A stretch of 33,134 bases of DNA. Origin: Parvibaculum sp. (lineage in GTDB: Bacteria > Pseudomonadota > Alphaproteobacteria > Parvibaculales > Parvibaculaceae). Both the position numbers and the translations under genes were made by a program. Of the stretch, positions 6,784 through 14,247 are shown one piece after another (the stretch's first letter is position 1; every line of letters starts with the position of its first letter). Below the pieces are notes generated by a model. The model did not search any database. It was not told where the DNA came from and was given only the letters and a program-made list of their open reading frames with translations. The stretch covers positions 1 to 33,134 of the forward strand of contig JAHBYM010000018.1 in NCBI GenBank assembly GCA_019635975.1. The letters run 5' to 3'.

Positions 6784-7212
6784 ATGTCTGATTTTCGCGC
6801 TTTAATGTTCTTCGACCGTGTGCCGGTCGGCCACGTCGTGGAGACGGTCACGAATGATGACCATTTCCCTTACCTGCGCCGTGGCGAGCGTGTGCTCGTC
6901 GACAAGCACGAGGTCGAGCCGATCGATGGCGAGCTGTTCCTCGTGGTGCGGTCCAACGGCACGGCTGACATTGCCGAAACGTACAAGGTCGAGTGCGGCG
7001 CGGCGATCGGGCAGCGCTGGTGCACACGCTCGATCAACCGGCCCCGCTCTGCGGATGATCTGTTGGACTGGCTTCGCGACGGGCGCCAGGTACCGGTAGT
7101 CGATGGCCCATACAAGCCGGGCCACCTGGAGGAGAAGATTCTCGGTCGCGTGGTCGGGCTCTATTCCGGCGCGAGCGTCGAGGCTCCAGCCACGGGAGCG
7201 AACAATGGTTGA
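6784..7212 (+). CDS. Peptidase S24/LexA-like domain protein, apparently without its active site
   Basis: The ATG at 6784 follows TTGGAGGCACTG, a strong ribosome site, giving 142 aa. Residues 28-65 (FPYLRRGERVLVDKHEVEPIDGE, in two overlapping strands) resemble the core of LexA/CI C-terminal domains, where a P-L-x-GD-x-VLVD pattern precedes the Lys half of the Ser-Lys dyad. The usual Ser-Met-Glu-Pro before it is replaced by Asp-His-Phe-Pro, and there is no N-terminal DNA-binding domain. Autocleavage is therefore unlikely, and it may act as a dimerisation or co-repressor fragment. It overlaps the next gene by 8 bases. The family assignment is tentative. Confidence 0.55.
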   Translation: MSDFRALMFFDRVPVGHVVETVTNDDHFPYLRRGERVLVDKHEVEPIDGELFLVVRSNGTADIAETYKVECGAAIGQRWCTRSINRPRSADDLLDWLRDGRQVPVVDGPYKPGHLEEKILGRVVGLYSGASVEAPATGANNG

Positions 7213-7897
7213 TCTGTCGCGGAGAGCTGTTATGTCCGCCGCGTTCGCCATGGGTGCCGTTGCAGCGCCGCGTGCCTTTGCTGAGCCGCCGCCCGCCCCC
7301 GTAGACGATCCTGCCCTATCGGCTGTGGAGGCCGTTCGCGTTGCGCGAGCGGATGCTGCGAGAGCCTATGACAAGATCGATGCGGCCATTATCGCCGTAC
7401 GCGACGCCGGTGCGGAGCTTTTGCCGTGCGTGCAACTATCGACGATGAGGGACTATGAGAACGGGGAGCCTGTCATCCGGCCCATAATGGCCCGCAGCCA
7501 TGCCGAAATCGATGCGTTCTACTCGTGCCAGCGCGATCATGTGGGGATGTTCGGGCGAAAGGCGCTGGAAGGCTTGCACGCCAGGAAGGCCGCTCATCAC
7601 GCGGCATTGGATGCCGAGATCGAGCGCTTGCAGCCAATCCATGAAGCTGCAGGATACATTACGGCTCGTGATGAAGTGGAGAGCTGCGAGGAGCACGCGA
7701 CTGATACCTTCAGTGCAGCCATGACAACAGAGCCCCGAAGCCCAGCGGGCACCTATGCGCTGTGGCAGCTCCTTTCGGAAGAGCTAGGGGAGCATCTGGA
7801 AGACGGCTCATCGAGCCTCTTTGAGGGAATGGACATTCTCGACAAGGCCCTTCGGACGTTCCTGGGGGTGAGCAAGCCTAGGCTGCACGACGCTTGA
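7205..7897 (+). CDS. Exported protein with a twin-arginine-type signal
   Basis: This 230-aa protein begins MVDLSRRAVMSAAFAMGAVA and has APRAFA as the likely signal peptidase site near residue 28. SRRAVMSAAF is a good twin-arginine motif, so export in folded form to the periplasm is likely. The mature part is mostly alpha-helical, with long charged helices (AVRVARADAARAYDKIDAAI, HHAALDAEIERL) and four cysteines that could form disulphides. The ATG overlaps the upstream stop by 8 bases, suggesting coupling. No enzyme family is recognised. A secreted helical protein from an operator-controlled leader operon could alter the cell surface, but that is speculation. Confidence 0.7.
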   Translation: MVDLSRRAVMSAAFAMGAVAAPRAFAEPPPAPVDDPALSAVEAVRVARADAARAYDKIDAAIIAVRDAGAELLPCVQLSTMRDYENGEPVIRPIMARSHAEIDAFYSCQRDHVGMFGRKALEGLHARKAAHHAALDAEIERLQPIHEAAGYITARDEVESCEEHATDTFSAAMTTEPRSPAGTYALWQLLSEELGEHLEDGSSSLFEGMDILDKALRTFLGVSKPRLHDA

Positions 7898-7987
7898 GGC
7901 CTACCGATAGCGCGTCGCGGTAACGCGCCAATCATTTCCACAACCATTCCCGCCGGCAAGGATATTTCACATAATTTCACCGCTAAA

Positions 7988-8005
7988 TCCCGGTATAAAC
8001 CGGGA
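7988..8005. terminator. Hairpin between the exported-protein gene and the next gene
   Basis: TCCCGGT and ACCGGGA form perfect 7-base arms around ATAA, 90 bases after the upstream stop codon and 36 bases ahead of the next start. There is no T-run after it, so it could be a Rho-assisted terminator, an mRNA 3' end stabiliser or a leader structure of the next gene. Confidence 0.4.
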
Positions 8006-8040
8006 GCGGGGGTGCTGATGTAATCGAGGACAACGCACGC

Positions 8041-8367
8041 ATGACCATTGATGCCCTGGACCCCGCCAACCCGCTATCCACCTTCGACGCTGCCGCGGCA
8101 TGGCAGGGCTTGCCGCCGGATGATCAGTCCCGCATTGGGGCGCTCGCCCTGGAGGTTGTTTTCGCGGGGTTCGTATCTGGCTCTGCCTACGCTCCGGAGG
8201 ATCGTCTTTTTGATCCTGCCATCCGGACTATTGCCGAGCATCGATCTGACGAGGTGCTGCTCGATCTGTATGCGACTATCGAGACCGCCCTCCCCTCCCT
8301 TTTCGGGGCGTCTGGCCAGCATCCCGCATGGGCCACGGTCACGGCTATCACTGATAGCGGGGTGTGA
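8041..8367 (+). CDS. Hypothetical protein, 108 aa, acidic
   Basis: The ATG at 8041 has GAGG about 12 bases upstream. The product is acidic and alpha-helical (LPPDDQSRIGALALEVVFAG, DEVLLDLYATIETALPSLF) with no membrane segment or catalytic motif. A second overlapping frame is open only because of GC bias and lacks a ribosome site. The gene probably forms a small transcription unit with the one at 8449. I do not recognise a family. Confidence 0.6.
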   Translation: MTIDALDPANPLSTFDAAAAWQGLPPDDQSRIGALALEVVFAGFVSGSAYAPEDRLFDPAIRTIAEHRSDEVLLDLYATIETALPSLFGASGQHPAWATVTAITDSGV

Positions 8368-8448
8368 TCTGATAGCAGGATGCGGACCTATCTTTCGGCC
8401 GCGTCCACGCTAGGATCGGCTACGATTTCGCGGCTAGGGGGGCATGCA

Positions 8449-8928
8449 ATGACGAAGCTGGAGCGAGCGATAGAGGCAGCCGCAAAGGCGCACTATGCAC
8501 GCCAGGGGCACCGTGTGAGCTGGGGGAAGGCGGCAGAGGAGTTGCGCCAGGAGATCCGCGCGCTCGTCCGTCCTGCTGCCGAGGCCGCCTTTGCGGTGGC
8601 GACCGAAAAGGGGTCACGCAACGCTGCGGCGAACCTGCGGGATGCGGGCTACCTCGTAATAAAGCCGATTTGGGACCAGAATTGTGTCTCAACCGGCGCC
8701 GACGCCCTGGAGGCCGCGACGGACTATCTCGATCCGCGATATGGCGCGTGCTGGGTATTCGCAATGATGGCCCGGTACCTCGCGGATGTCGCGCGCCAGG
8801 AGCTGGGCGGCACTGAAGATGACAGACTGACGGACCATGATCTGGTCTTTGCCGGCTTTCCCGAACAGGCTTCCTTTTCCCTTAAGCCCGGATCGCCAGG
8901 TTATCAGCGCTTAGATCTCAAGCTTTAA
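8449..8928 (+). CDS. Hypothetical protein, 159 aa, helical
   Basis: The ATG at 8449 follows AGGGGGGCATGCA, a good ribosome site; longer readings begin inside the intergenic DNA. The N-terminal half is rich in long alpha helices (MTKLERAIEAAAKAHYARQG, then KAAEELRQEIRALVRPAAEA). The rest contains WVFAMMARYLADVARQ and an acidic loop. No signal peptide, zinc site or catalytic signature is visible. It is the last gene before the partition locus. Its product may be DNA- or RNA-associated given its basic first helix, but this is a guess. Confidence 0.65.
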   Translation: MTKLERAIEAAAKAHYARQGHRVSWGKAAEELRQEIRALVRPAAEAAFAVATEKGSRNAAANLRDAGYLVIKPIWDQNCVSTGADALEAATDYLDPRYGACWVFAMMARYLADVARQELGGTEDDRLTDHDLVFAGFPEQASFSLKPGSPGYQRLDLKL

Positions 8929-8976
8929 GGCACCGATCGACGGGCTGGATTTCAATTGCGGCAGCCTGCCGCGAAT

Positions 8977-9032
8977 GACGCGCTTCCTTCGGCATTAACT
9001 CGCTTCCTCTTTATGGCATTAACGCGCTTCCT
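8977..9032. repeat. Three direct repeats upstream of parA (iteron- or centromere-like)
   Basis: CGCTTCCT recurs at 8981-8988, 9001-9008 and 9025-9032. The last two copies sit in the longer unit GGCATTAACKCGCTTCCT, starting at 8991 and 9015 with a 24-bp period. All are on the same strand and 150-200 bp ahead of the ParA start. Tandem repeats at this position are typical of plasmid partition centromeres or of partner-protein operators, so this is a good parS-like candidate for the parA operon. Confidence 0.55.
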
Positions 9033-9177
9033 CAAGGATGCCCATTGATGTGATTGCATCATGGCGCAACAGCAGGCACGCTATGCCACGCGCTGCCGCG
9101 ATGCTGCGTCGTAATGTTTTGGCAACCAATCTAAGGCAGCTTCCGGCCTTACCTTCCATCAGCTGATGAGAGTGCGA

Positions 9178-9852
9178 ATGCCCGTCATTGTCGTTGCGAA
9201 CCCCAAGGGCGGCGCCGGGAAATCCACGGCAACGCTGGTGTTGGGGACCGTTCTTGCGGAGCAGGGGGCGAGCGTCACGATCCTGGATTGCGACCCGAAT
9301 CGCCCGATATCGTCGTGGAAGAAGGGCGGCACCGCGAACGCCGTTGAAGTGCTCGACAACGTGACCGAGAGCAATGTCGTCTCGATCCTCGACGAGTACC
9401 GGACCAAGCGGCAGTTCGTACTGGTCGACCTGGAGGGCACCGCCAGCCGGCTCACGTCTCGCGCCTTGTCGCGCGCGCACCTGGTCATCGTGCCGTTGCA
9501 AGCGAGCGCCGTCGACACCGAGCAAGCGGCGAGGGCGGTGCAGCTGATCCGCGAGGAGGAACAGTCGTTCGAGCGGTCCATCCCGTTCCGCGTGCTGTTC
9601 ACACGGACATCGCCCCAGATCCCGACCCGCCTCGAAAAAGCGATTTCATCCGAGCTGGCTGGAGCAGGCATCCCGTCGTTCTCGACGCATCTGCACGAGC
9701 GCATGCCGTATCGGGCAATGTTCTATTACCGCCAGGATCTGACCGAACTCGACCCGGCCGAAGTCAACGGGCTGGTTCAGGCCAGAGAGAATGCCGCGCG
9801 GCTTGCCGGCGAACTGGTTGAGATTCTGACCGAGGGGAGGGCGGCAGCGTGA
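9178..9852 (+). CDS. parA: ParA-family partition ATPase
   Basis: The product is 224 aa from ATG 9178; an in-frame ATG at 9166 would add four residues. It starts [18 protein letters not shown], with the deviant Walker A box KGGAGKS (residues 10-16). The Walker B strand FVLVDLEG lies near residue 85, and [10 protein letters not shown] corresponds to the third ParA motif. There is no N-terminal helix-turn-helix, so it belongs to the short plasmid-type (Ib-like) ParA proteins, which rely on a separate small DNA-binding partner. Its role is ATP-driven segregation on the nucleoid. The following 95-aa gene overlaps it (GTGA) and is the likely partner. Direct repeats at 8977-9032 are the likely centromere. 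Confidence 0.93.
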   Translation: MPVIVVANPKGGAGKSTATLVLGTVLAEQGASVTILDCDPNRPISSWKKGGTANAVEVLDNVTESNVVSILDEYRTKRQFVLVDLEGTASRLTSRALSRAHLVIVPLQASAVDTEQAARAVQLIREEEQSFERSIPFRVLFTRTSPQIPTRLEKAISSELAGAGIPSFSTHLHERMPYRAMFYYRQDLTELDPAEVNGLVQARENAARLAGELVEILTEGRAAA

Positions 9853-10136
9853 ACACTCGCTTTGGATTCGACCGTATCAACGACGTGAAGCCGGATGAGA
9901 CGAACGCACCCGCCGCGCCGATCTCCAAGGTGGATGCCGCTGGCGAGCGCCACGGCTTTGTGAGCCGAGAGGCCAATGAGCGTCTTTTTAAGCGTGAGGC
10001 TCAGAAGGAGGCGACTGTCCCTCTCTCCATCCGCCCACCGCTATCGGTAGCGAACCGGTTCATTACCTACTGCAAGGATCGCCGACTGTCGTACTGGGAA
10101 GGCCTTGCGCAGCTGATGGATAAGGCCGGCGTCTGA
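9849..10136 (+). CDS. Small partition partner (ParB-like adaptor), 95 aa
   Basis: This gene starts with GTG overlapping the parA stop (GTGA), so translation is coupled. Residues 1-55 are polar and probably disordered. Residues 58-95 ([20 protein letters not shown], then [14 protein letters not shown]) resemble a ribbon-helix-helix: a short strand with arginine followed by two helices. Short plasmid ParA proteins typically pair with ribbon-helix-helix centromere-binding proteins of about this size, which bind direct repeats. That fits the repeats ahead of parA. The gene ends three bases before the convergent recombinase gene. The partner role is inferred mainly from position and size. Confidence 0.7.
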   Translation: MNTRFGFDRINDVKPDETNAPAAPISKVDAAGERHGFVSREANERLFKREAQKEATVPLSIRPPLSVANRFITYCKDRRLSYWEGLAQLMDKAGV

Positions 10137-10139
10137 CGT

Positions 10140-10799
10140 TCATAGATCCGCGCTGAGCGCGCGGCCGATCGAGACATGGGAAATCTTGTGGCCCATGGCG
10201 CCAAGGTGCCGCGCTATTTCGCGCATGGAAGCGCCAGCGGCTCGCAGGGTGCGGGCCTCGCTCAATGCCGCCTGTTGGTCATCATCCGGGAGGAGGGCGC
10301 CATCGTCTCCGATGCGATAGCCGAACGGCACCGATCCACCGAGGTAGCGCCCGCGCTGTTTCTGATCACGCTTCACGTCGGCAATGCGCTCGCGGATCCG
10401 GTCACGCTCCGCCTCTGCGACGGCAGCGAGGATCGTGAAGACGAGCTTGGCGATCCCGTTGCCGGTCACGTCGCCGCCCAGGTCGATCATATGGACGCCG
10501 ACCTCCTGGTCCCGCAGCAGCTCCATCATTCGGAGTGCGTCGACGGCCGAACGGAACATGCGATCGAGCTTCGGGGTAACGATCATGTCGCCGGCTTTCA
10601 CGACCTCCAGCAGTGCCGCACCCTGGGGACGTTCAGCGAGGTAGGTAGAACCGGAGATGCCGCGTTCGATGAAAATGTGGTCGACCTCATGCCCGTGCAT
10701 CGAGGCATAGGAGCGGACTTGCCGTTCCTGCGTGGTGAGGCTCTGGCCCTCCTCCGCCTGGGCTGTCGTGCTGACGCGAATGTACCCAAAGACGGCCAT
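10140..10799 (-). CDS. Small serine recombinase (resolvase/invertase family)
   Basis: This 219-aa protein has the family start GYIRVSTTAQ with nucleophile Ser10. It also has the motif IVTPKLDRMFRSAVDALRMM (residues about 73-92), which carries catalytic arginines, and the long helix AAVAEAERDRIRERI. Residues 165-215 hold a helix-turn-helix (SMREIARHLGAMGHKISHVS) that would contact DNA. The family resolves multimers or inverts segments by breaking all four strands at a crossover site. A near-perfect 23-bp palindrome lies 19 bases upstream of its start and could be that site or its operator. Its position beside parA fits plasmid multimer resolution. Confidence 0.93.
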   Translation of the reverse strand: MAVFGYIRVSTTAQAEEGQSLTTQERQVRSYASMHGHEVDHIFIERGISGSTYLAERPQGAALLEVVKAGDMIVTPKLDRMFRSAVDALRMMELLRDQEVGVHMIDLGGDVTGNGIAKLVFTILAAVAEAERDRIRERIADVKRDQKQRGRYLGGSVPFGYRIGDDGALLPDDDQQAALSEARTLRAAGASMREIARHLGAMGHKISHVSIGRALSADL

Positions 10800-10817
10800 G
10801 TTAACCCCAAATCACCC

Positions 10818-10840
10818 GTTAACCTGCGACGCAGATTAAC
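10818..10840. promoter_or_regulatory. 23-bp palindrome upstream of the recombinase (candidate res site)
   Basis: GTTAACCTGCG and CGCAGATTAAC form 11-base arms around a single base, with one mismatch. The site begins 19 bases upstream of the recombinase ATG. TTAAC also recurs at 10801 and 10877. Serine resolvases bind several imperfect palindromes of about 28 bp, so this may be a core or accessory subsite. Confidence 0.5.
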
Positions 10841-10904
10841 AACGGCGAGGGGTGTCTGTAAAGGTGCTGTAGCAGCTTAACAAAGGAGGCGAAAAATCGT
10901 CAGA

Positions 10905-11606
10905 TCAAGGCGTCACTTTCTCCCCAGTGGTCGCCAAGAAGGGATGGCTTTGCTTTTCACTCTCATCGCTGAGGGGAGGAAGAACGAGCCATTCGTCCGC
11001 CACGTGGAAGATCATGGAGGTGCAATGAAAAAATGCCCCTATAACTTCCTTGTAATCGGCGAGCTTATATCGCGGGTCAGTTGCTCCCAGGAAAAACTCC
11101 ATTTCGCCGCTCGCGTCGTCCGGCAGCCGTATAGCGGCATGCATGTGGCGCTCAGAGAAATGAATTAAGCCACTGGTGTTCTTGTATACGTCCTCGATCC
11201 AAGGATTCTTGTCTTTGAGTTTTTCAATCAGGTACTTGTCCTTCATAAGGCTGCCGTCTGACGCCGCGATACGGTCTATTTGCCTCCCGGAGAATACCAG
11301 CGTCGCGAAGTCCTCGGGATTGTCCACCCAGTAGAGAGCATAGAGTCGGAGCACCGTATCAAGCTGGAGGCGGACAAGAGCGATTGCGACCAAATGGTTC
11401 CCGTCCGCAACGCACTGTCTGAATGCTCTTGATTGAGCCAGCGCTCTGCGTGCTGCTCCTAGGACATACAAATGACGGCGCCCAACATAACCTTGGTTCG
11501 ACAAACGGCTCTTAAAAAGAGCTAGGAAATCCCTCTCGACGCGCACTAGGTACGACAAAATTAGGGATGAGCCGTCTTCGGTGCTCTCGGCCGCATCGTG
11601 GGGCAT
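10905..11606 (-). CDS. Unrecognised protein with a long helical core
   Basis: The reading from ATG 11606 gives 233 aa; an alternative ATG at 11690 would add 28 residues of atypical composition. No strong ribosome site distinguishes them. The protein has a helical core including LVAIALVRLQLDTVLRLYAL (about residues 75-95), a long amphipathic stretch rather than a clear membrane segment. SGLIHFSERHMHAAI follows, with His residues spaced as in a possible metal or active site. I have seen similar uncharacterised proteins of this length in accessory DNA but cannot name a family. The DNA is AT-richer than its neighbours, suggesting recent acquisition. It is divergent from the winged-helix gene at 11965. 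Confidence 0.6.
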   Translation of the reverse strand: MPHDAAESTEDGSSLILSYLVRVERDFLALFKSRLSNQGYVGRRHLYVLGAARRALAQSRAFRQCVADGNHLVAIALVRLQLDTVLRLYALYWVDNPEDFATLVFSGRQIDRIAASDGSLMKDKYLIEKLKDKNPWIEDVYKNTSGLIHFSERHMHAAIRLPDDASGEMEFFLGATDPRYKLADYKEVIGAFFHCTSMIFHVADEWLVLPPLSDESEKQSHPFLATTGEKVTP

Positions 11607-11964
11607 TTGGTGGGAGGGTCCTATCGGAAGGAGGCTGTTTAGATGAGGAGAACAAGACGCGCCGCCGAAATCAAGCGCGCGGATCAACATCGCCCCAGAT
11701 TTGACTTCGACCGCGCCAAAGGGCGGAATGGTTGATCGAGTCTCTGAGAGATTCGGATGATTTGCGGAGAGGATAGAGCCGAGCAGGGTCCAGAAAAGCC
11801 AAAGGCCCCCAGGTTGCCGCCTGGAGGCCTCTGAATTCGAATGAGGGACTTTCGCCACCCCGACAAGGCGAATGTCCCATGGCTCTGAAAACGAGTCAAC
11901 GGAGAAATTGCCGTTTCTCCGGTCGAGATAGCTTTGCCTGCACGGCCCTTGGGAAAGGGCTGAT
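11607..11964. other. Divergent intergenic region with a structured RNA leader
   Basis: This 358-bp gap separates the leftward unrecognised gene from the rightward winged-helix gene. Its right half (11803-11960) is the four-hairpin leader described separately. The left half holds no gene I can support apart from a possible N-terminal extension of the leftward gene (to 11690). No convincing -35/-10 pair is seen. Confidence 0.6.
11803..11960 (+). ncRNA. Four-hairpin 5' leader of the winged-helix gene
   Basis: Four successive hairpins are visible. H1 is 11803-11813/11820-11830 (11 bp, one mismatch). H2 is 11845-11856/11867-11878 (12 bp, one mismatch). H3 is 11900-11907/11914-11921 (8 bp, perfect). 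H4 is 11945-11950/11955-11960 (6 bp, perfect). H1 and H3 carry the same hexaloop, TTGCCG. The right arm of H4 is AAGGGC, which contains the likely ribosome binding site of the ATG at 11965. Opening or closing H4 should therefore switch translation. Similar GTCCCATGGCTCTGAAA-containing leaders are familiar to me ahead of this gene family in Rhizobiales. Antisense control, as with plasmid copy-number RNAs, is a plausible function. Confidence 0.65.
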
Positions 11965-12747
11965 ATGTTCGCAGAACGACTTGGCGCGGCCATTGATGGT
12001 GCGCGCACGCTGACGCAACTCGACCACCTGTCGAAATCGATATGGCAGGCGGTATTATCCGGGGCTGTGTCGGACGACGACGCGCAGCACCTGGCGGAGC
12101 GCATCCATGCCAGCCGCGGCAAGACGCGAGCGGCCTATGTGCCGGTTGGTCTACCGCCTGGACGCCCGTCCATATTCCCACCGCGTAAAGCCCAGATCCC
12201 GACAGACCGGCAGAAATCGCGGCTACGGCGCCGGCAACTCGCGGCTTCTGGGCCAATGCCGCCGCGCCTGGCTGCCATGTTCACTACAAGCGAACTGTCT
12301 GCTATCAAGGTGATAGCAGATGAGGTGCGCGCCAAAGGGCAGTGCGACCGCTCGATTGCCGAGATTGCCGCCCGCGCTGGCGTGGGCCGCACGACCGTGC
12401 AGAACGCCGTGCGCCTCGCGGCCCGTGAAGGCCTCGTGACGGTCCAGGAGCGCCGCCGGCAGGGGCAGAAGAACGAGACGAACATCATCCGCGTGGTGTC
12501 TGCCGAATGGCGGGCTTGGCTGAAGACGAGGGCTAAAGCCGTCCTTCAAGCGGCGCAACCTGCGCCGCTTGAAGGCTCTCTCGCCGAGCGTTCGCCAGAG
12601 TCCGCCGCTATAGGGTTCAAAAACGCGAACCCCACGGATACAACAAGAAAAATAAGCTCTGCGAAGAAAGAAGGGGCAGGCGGGAACGACGCGTCTCAAC
12701 CTGCACTCATCATTTCCAGTGATGCGGAGGGAAATGGCGATGCATGA
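11965..12747 (+). CDS. Winged-helix protein of an alphaproteobacterial plasmid family, possible replication regulator
   Basis: This 260-aa protein starts with an ATG whose ribosome site lies inside leader hairpin H4. Residues 1-45 are helical (LTQLDHLSKSIWQAVLSGAV, then DDAQHLAERIHA). Residues 60-95 contain the conserved GRPSIFPPRK and RRRQLAASGPMPP. Residues 100-165 are a winged helix: MFTTSELSAIKVIADEVR, then CDRSIAEIAARAGVGRTTVQ, then REGLVTVQERRRQG. I recognise this order from many uncharacterised rhizobial plasmid and prophage proteins, often with the same leader. The C-terminal 90 residues are low-complexity. Replication initiation or its regulation is likely from context but unproven; a transcription factor is the alternative. 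Confidence 0.8.
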   Translation: MFAERLGAAIDGARTLTQLDHLSKSIWQAVLSGAVSDDDAQHLAERIHASRGKTRAAYVPVGLPPGRPSIFPPRKAQIPTDRQKSRLRRRQLAASGPMPPRLAAMFTTSELSAIKVIADEVRAKGQCDRSIAEIAARAGVGRTTVQNAVRLAAREGLVTVQERRRQGQKNETNIIRVVSAEWRAWLKTRAKAVLQAAQPAPLEGSLAERSPESAAIGFKNANPTDTTRKISSAKKEGAGGNDASQPALIISSDAEGNGDA

Positions 12748-12883
12748 GCTACATGACACATGTAAACTCTTTGTCGGCTGCTCCCAGCCCCCCAATTTGC
12801 GAGCTATCTAGATCCGGCGGTGCGGAGTGCATACATTCCATCGCAGATCCGCAATGGATATCGTCGGGCTCCAGGAGGGGGGA

Positions 12884-14224
12884 ATGCTCAAAGATTATCT
12901 AGTTGGGCGCCAGAATACGGTGCAGATGCCGGCATCGGAAATGAACGATAAACTGCAGGCGATAGCGAAAGCGTTCAGTGAGGAATGGCTGACGTCCACA
13001 GCAAGCCATCCTCTTCAGAGGCTTTGGCAGCGGGATGATGCCCTTGCCACTTGCGAGCTCCTAAATTTTGGCTATGCGATAGAGCGGCTTGGCATGGAAG
13101 ATCCCGCCTGGCTTCGCGGTCAGGTCCGCACGATTATGACTGGGAGCGAAGGGCAGTCGGCGGGAGCCATTTTTGAGATTTTGGCTCTCAATTTATTCTC
13201 GCGGCAGTTTTGCCGGGTCGAACCTGCTCCAGAGTCGAAGCCTGGATTTGATGGAACATTGGCCCTAAATGACGGCTCCCGTGTTCTTGTCTCCATCAAG
13301 AACCATGGGATGTCGAGTCGCGAACGAGTATTCAAAGATGCTGCGAAGGCTGTCGATGATGAATTCCAGGCCCAACTTCGTGTTCATGGCTTAAGGGATG
13401 TGGAGGCCAATATCATTTCCTCGGAGTACCTAGACGAGGGGCTATTCGAAAAATTAAAGGCTGATATCGCCAAATGCTTGGCAGAGCTTAAGGCGCAAAA
13501 AAAGGGCGGAGTGATCGACCGGCCCTATAGAATTACCTTTCGAGGCATGGCAGATCAGTACGGTATTTTAAGTGCCCACGAGGTAAGTTCGTGTTTACGA
13601 ATAATATCTCCATTCTCGGCGAACGAACAAGCGAACTTTGAGGACGCCATCCGTAAGGGATGTGATAACCTGTATAAGCATACATCGAGCGATAATGACG
13701 ATGATGTCTGCCGTATGATCATATTGAGATTGTCTAATACCGCGTCAATGTCCAAGTGTCGGGAATGGGCCAGATGGCATTTTACCAATTATCCGCAAGA
13801 TCCGATTGACGTGATCTTGCTATATCAGTGCGCGGTCACGACTAGCCCAAAATTAGACCTGAGTGCTATAACCCATCACATATCGCAAATCACAGGACCA
13901 AATTTCCATGCATGGCAGGTAGGAAAAGGAGGAGTACCTCGTAAATTGCCAGATATGTCTTTTCTCGTCGGATTGATTAGCTATGACCAACCAAAGTTGA
14001 TGCTGAGCGATGGGAGCGATAATAAAATCGACATCGAAAATTACTATTGTTATCAGAGGGCAGATGCCTACCTAAAGGTAGATATCGGCGATAATACGGA
14101 AGTTGTACTATCGAATCCAGTCCCAGGCGTTTTGATTCACGGCGTCTTGGAGCGCGATGGAGTCCCGGACAAGATGATGTCCATCAAAACCGATCGGGAG
14201 CAGGCATTGGCACTGCTTCCGTAG
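12884..14224 (+). CDS. Candidate PD-(D/E)XK-type nuclease protein, possible defence gene
   Basis: The ATG at 12884 follows CCAGGAGGGGGGA, the strongest ribosome site in this region; two earlier in-frame ATGs have none. The 446-aa product has Glu98 (GAIFEILALNLFS), Asp123 (PGFDGTLAL) and Lys139 (VLVSIKNHG). That is the helix, Asp, beta-hairpin, x-x-Lys layout of restriction-type nucleases, with Ser137 where Asp or Glu is usual. The rest (150-446) is an unrecognised mixed region containing paired cysteines. Base composition is visibly AT-richer than the flanks, indicating horizontal transfer. It is a solitary gene between the winged-helix gene and the phage block, which is typical of single-gene defence cargo. 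Activity is uncertain because of the substituted acidic residue. Confidence 0.5.
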   Translation: MLKDYLVGRQNTVQMPASEMNDKLQAIAKAFSEEWLTSTASHPLQRLWQRDDALATCELLNFGYAIERLGMEDPAWLRGQVRTIMTGSEGQSAGAIFEILALNLFSRQFCRVEPAPESKPGFDGTLALNDGSRVLVSIKNHGMSSRERVFKDAAKAVDDEFQAQLRVHGLRDVEANIISSEYLDEGLFEKLKADIAKCLAELKAQKKGGVIDRPYRITFRGMADQYGILSAHEVSSCLRIISPFSANEQANFEDAIRKGCDNLYKHTSSDNDDDVCRMIILRLSNTASMSKCREWARWHFTNYPQDPIDVILLYQCAVTTSPKLDLSAITHHISQITGPNFHAWQVGKGGVPRKLPDMSFLVGLISYDQPKLMLSDGSDNKIDIENYYCYQRADAYLKVDIGDNTEVVLSNPVPGVLIHGVLERDGVPDKMMSIKTDREQALALLP

Positions 14225-14247
14225 ACTTGGCAGTATCCCAGAGGCGG

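Noticed and set aside
11021..11168. Rightward frame containing KKCPYNFLVIGELI opposite the unrecognised gene at 10905
   Set aside because: It is the antisense of a better-supported leftward gene and has no upstream ribosome site.
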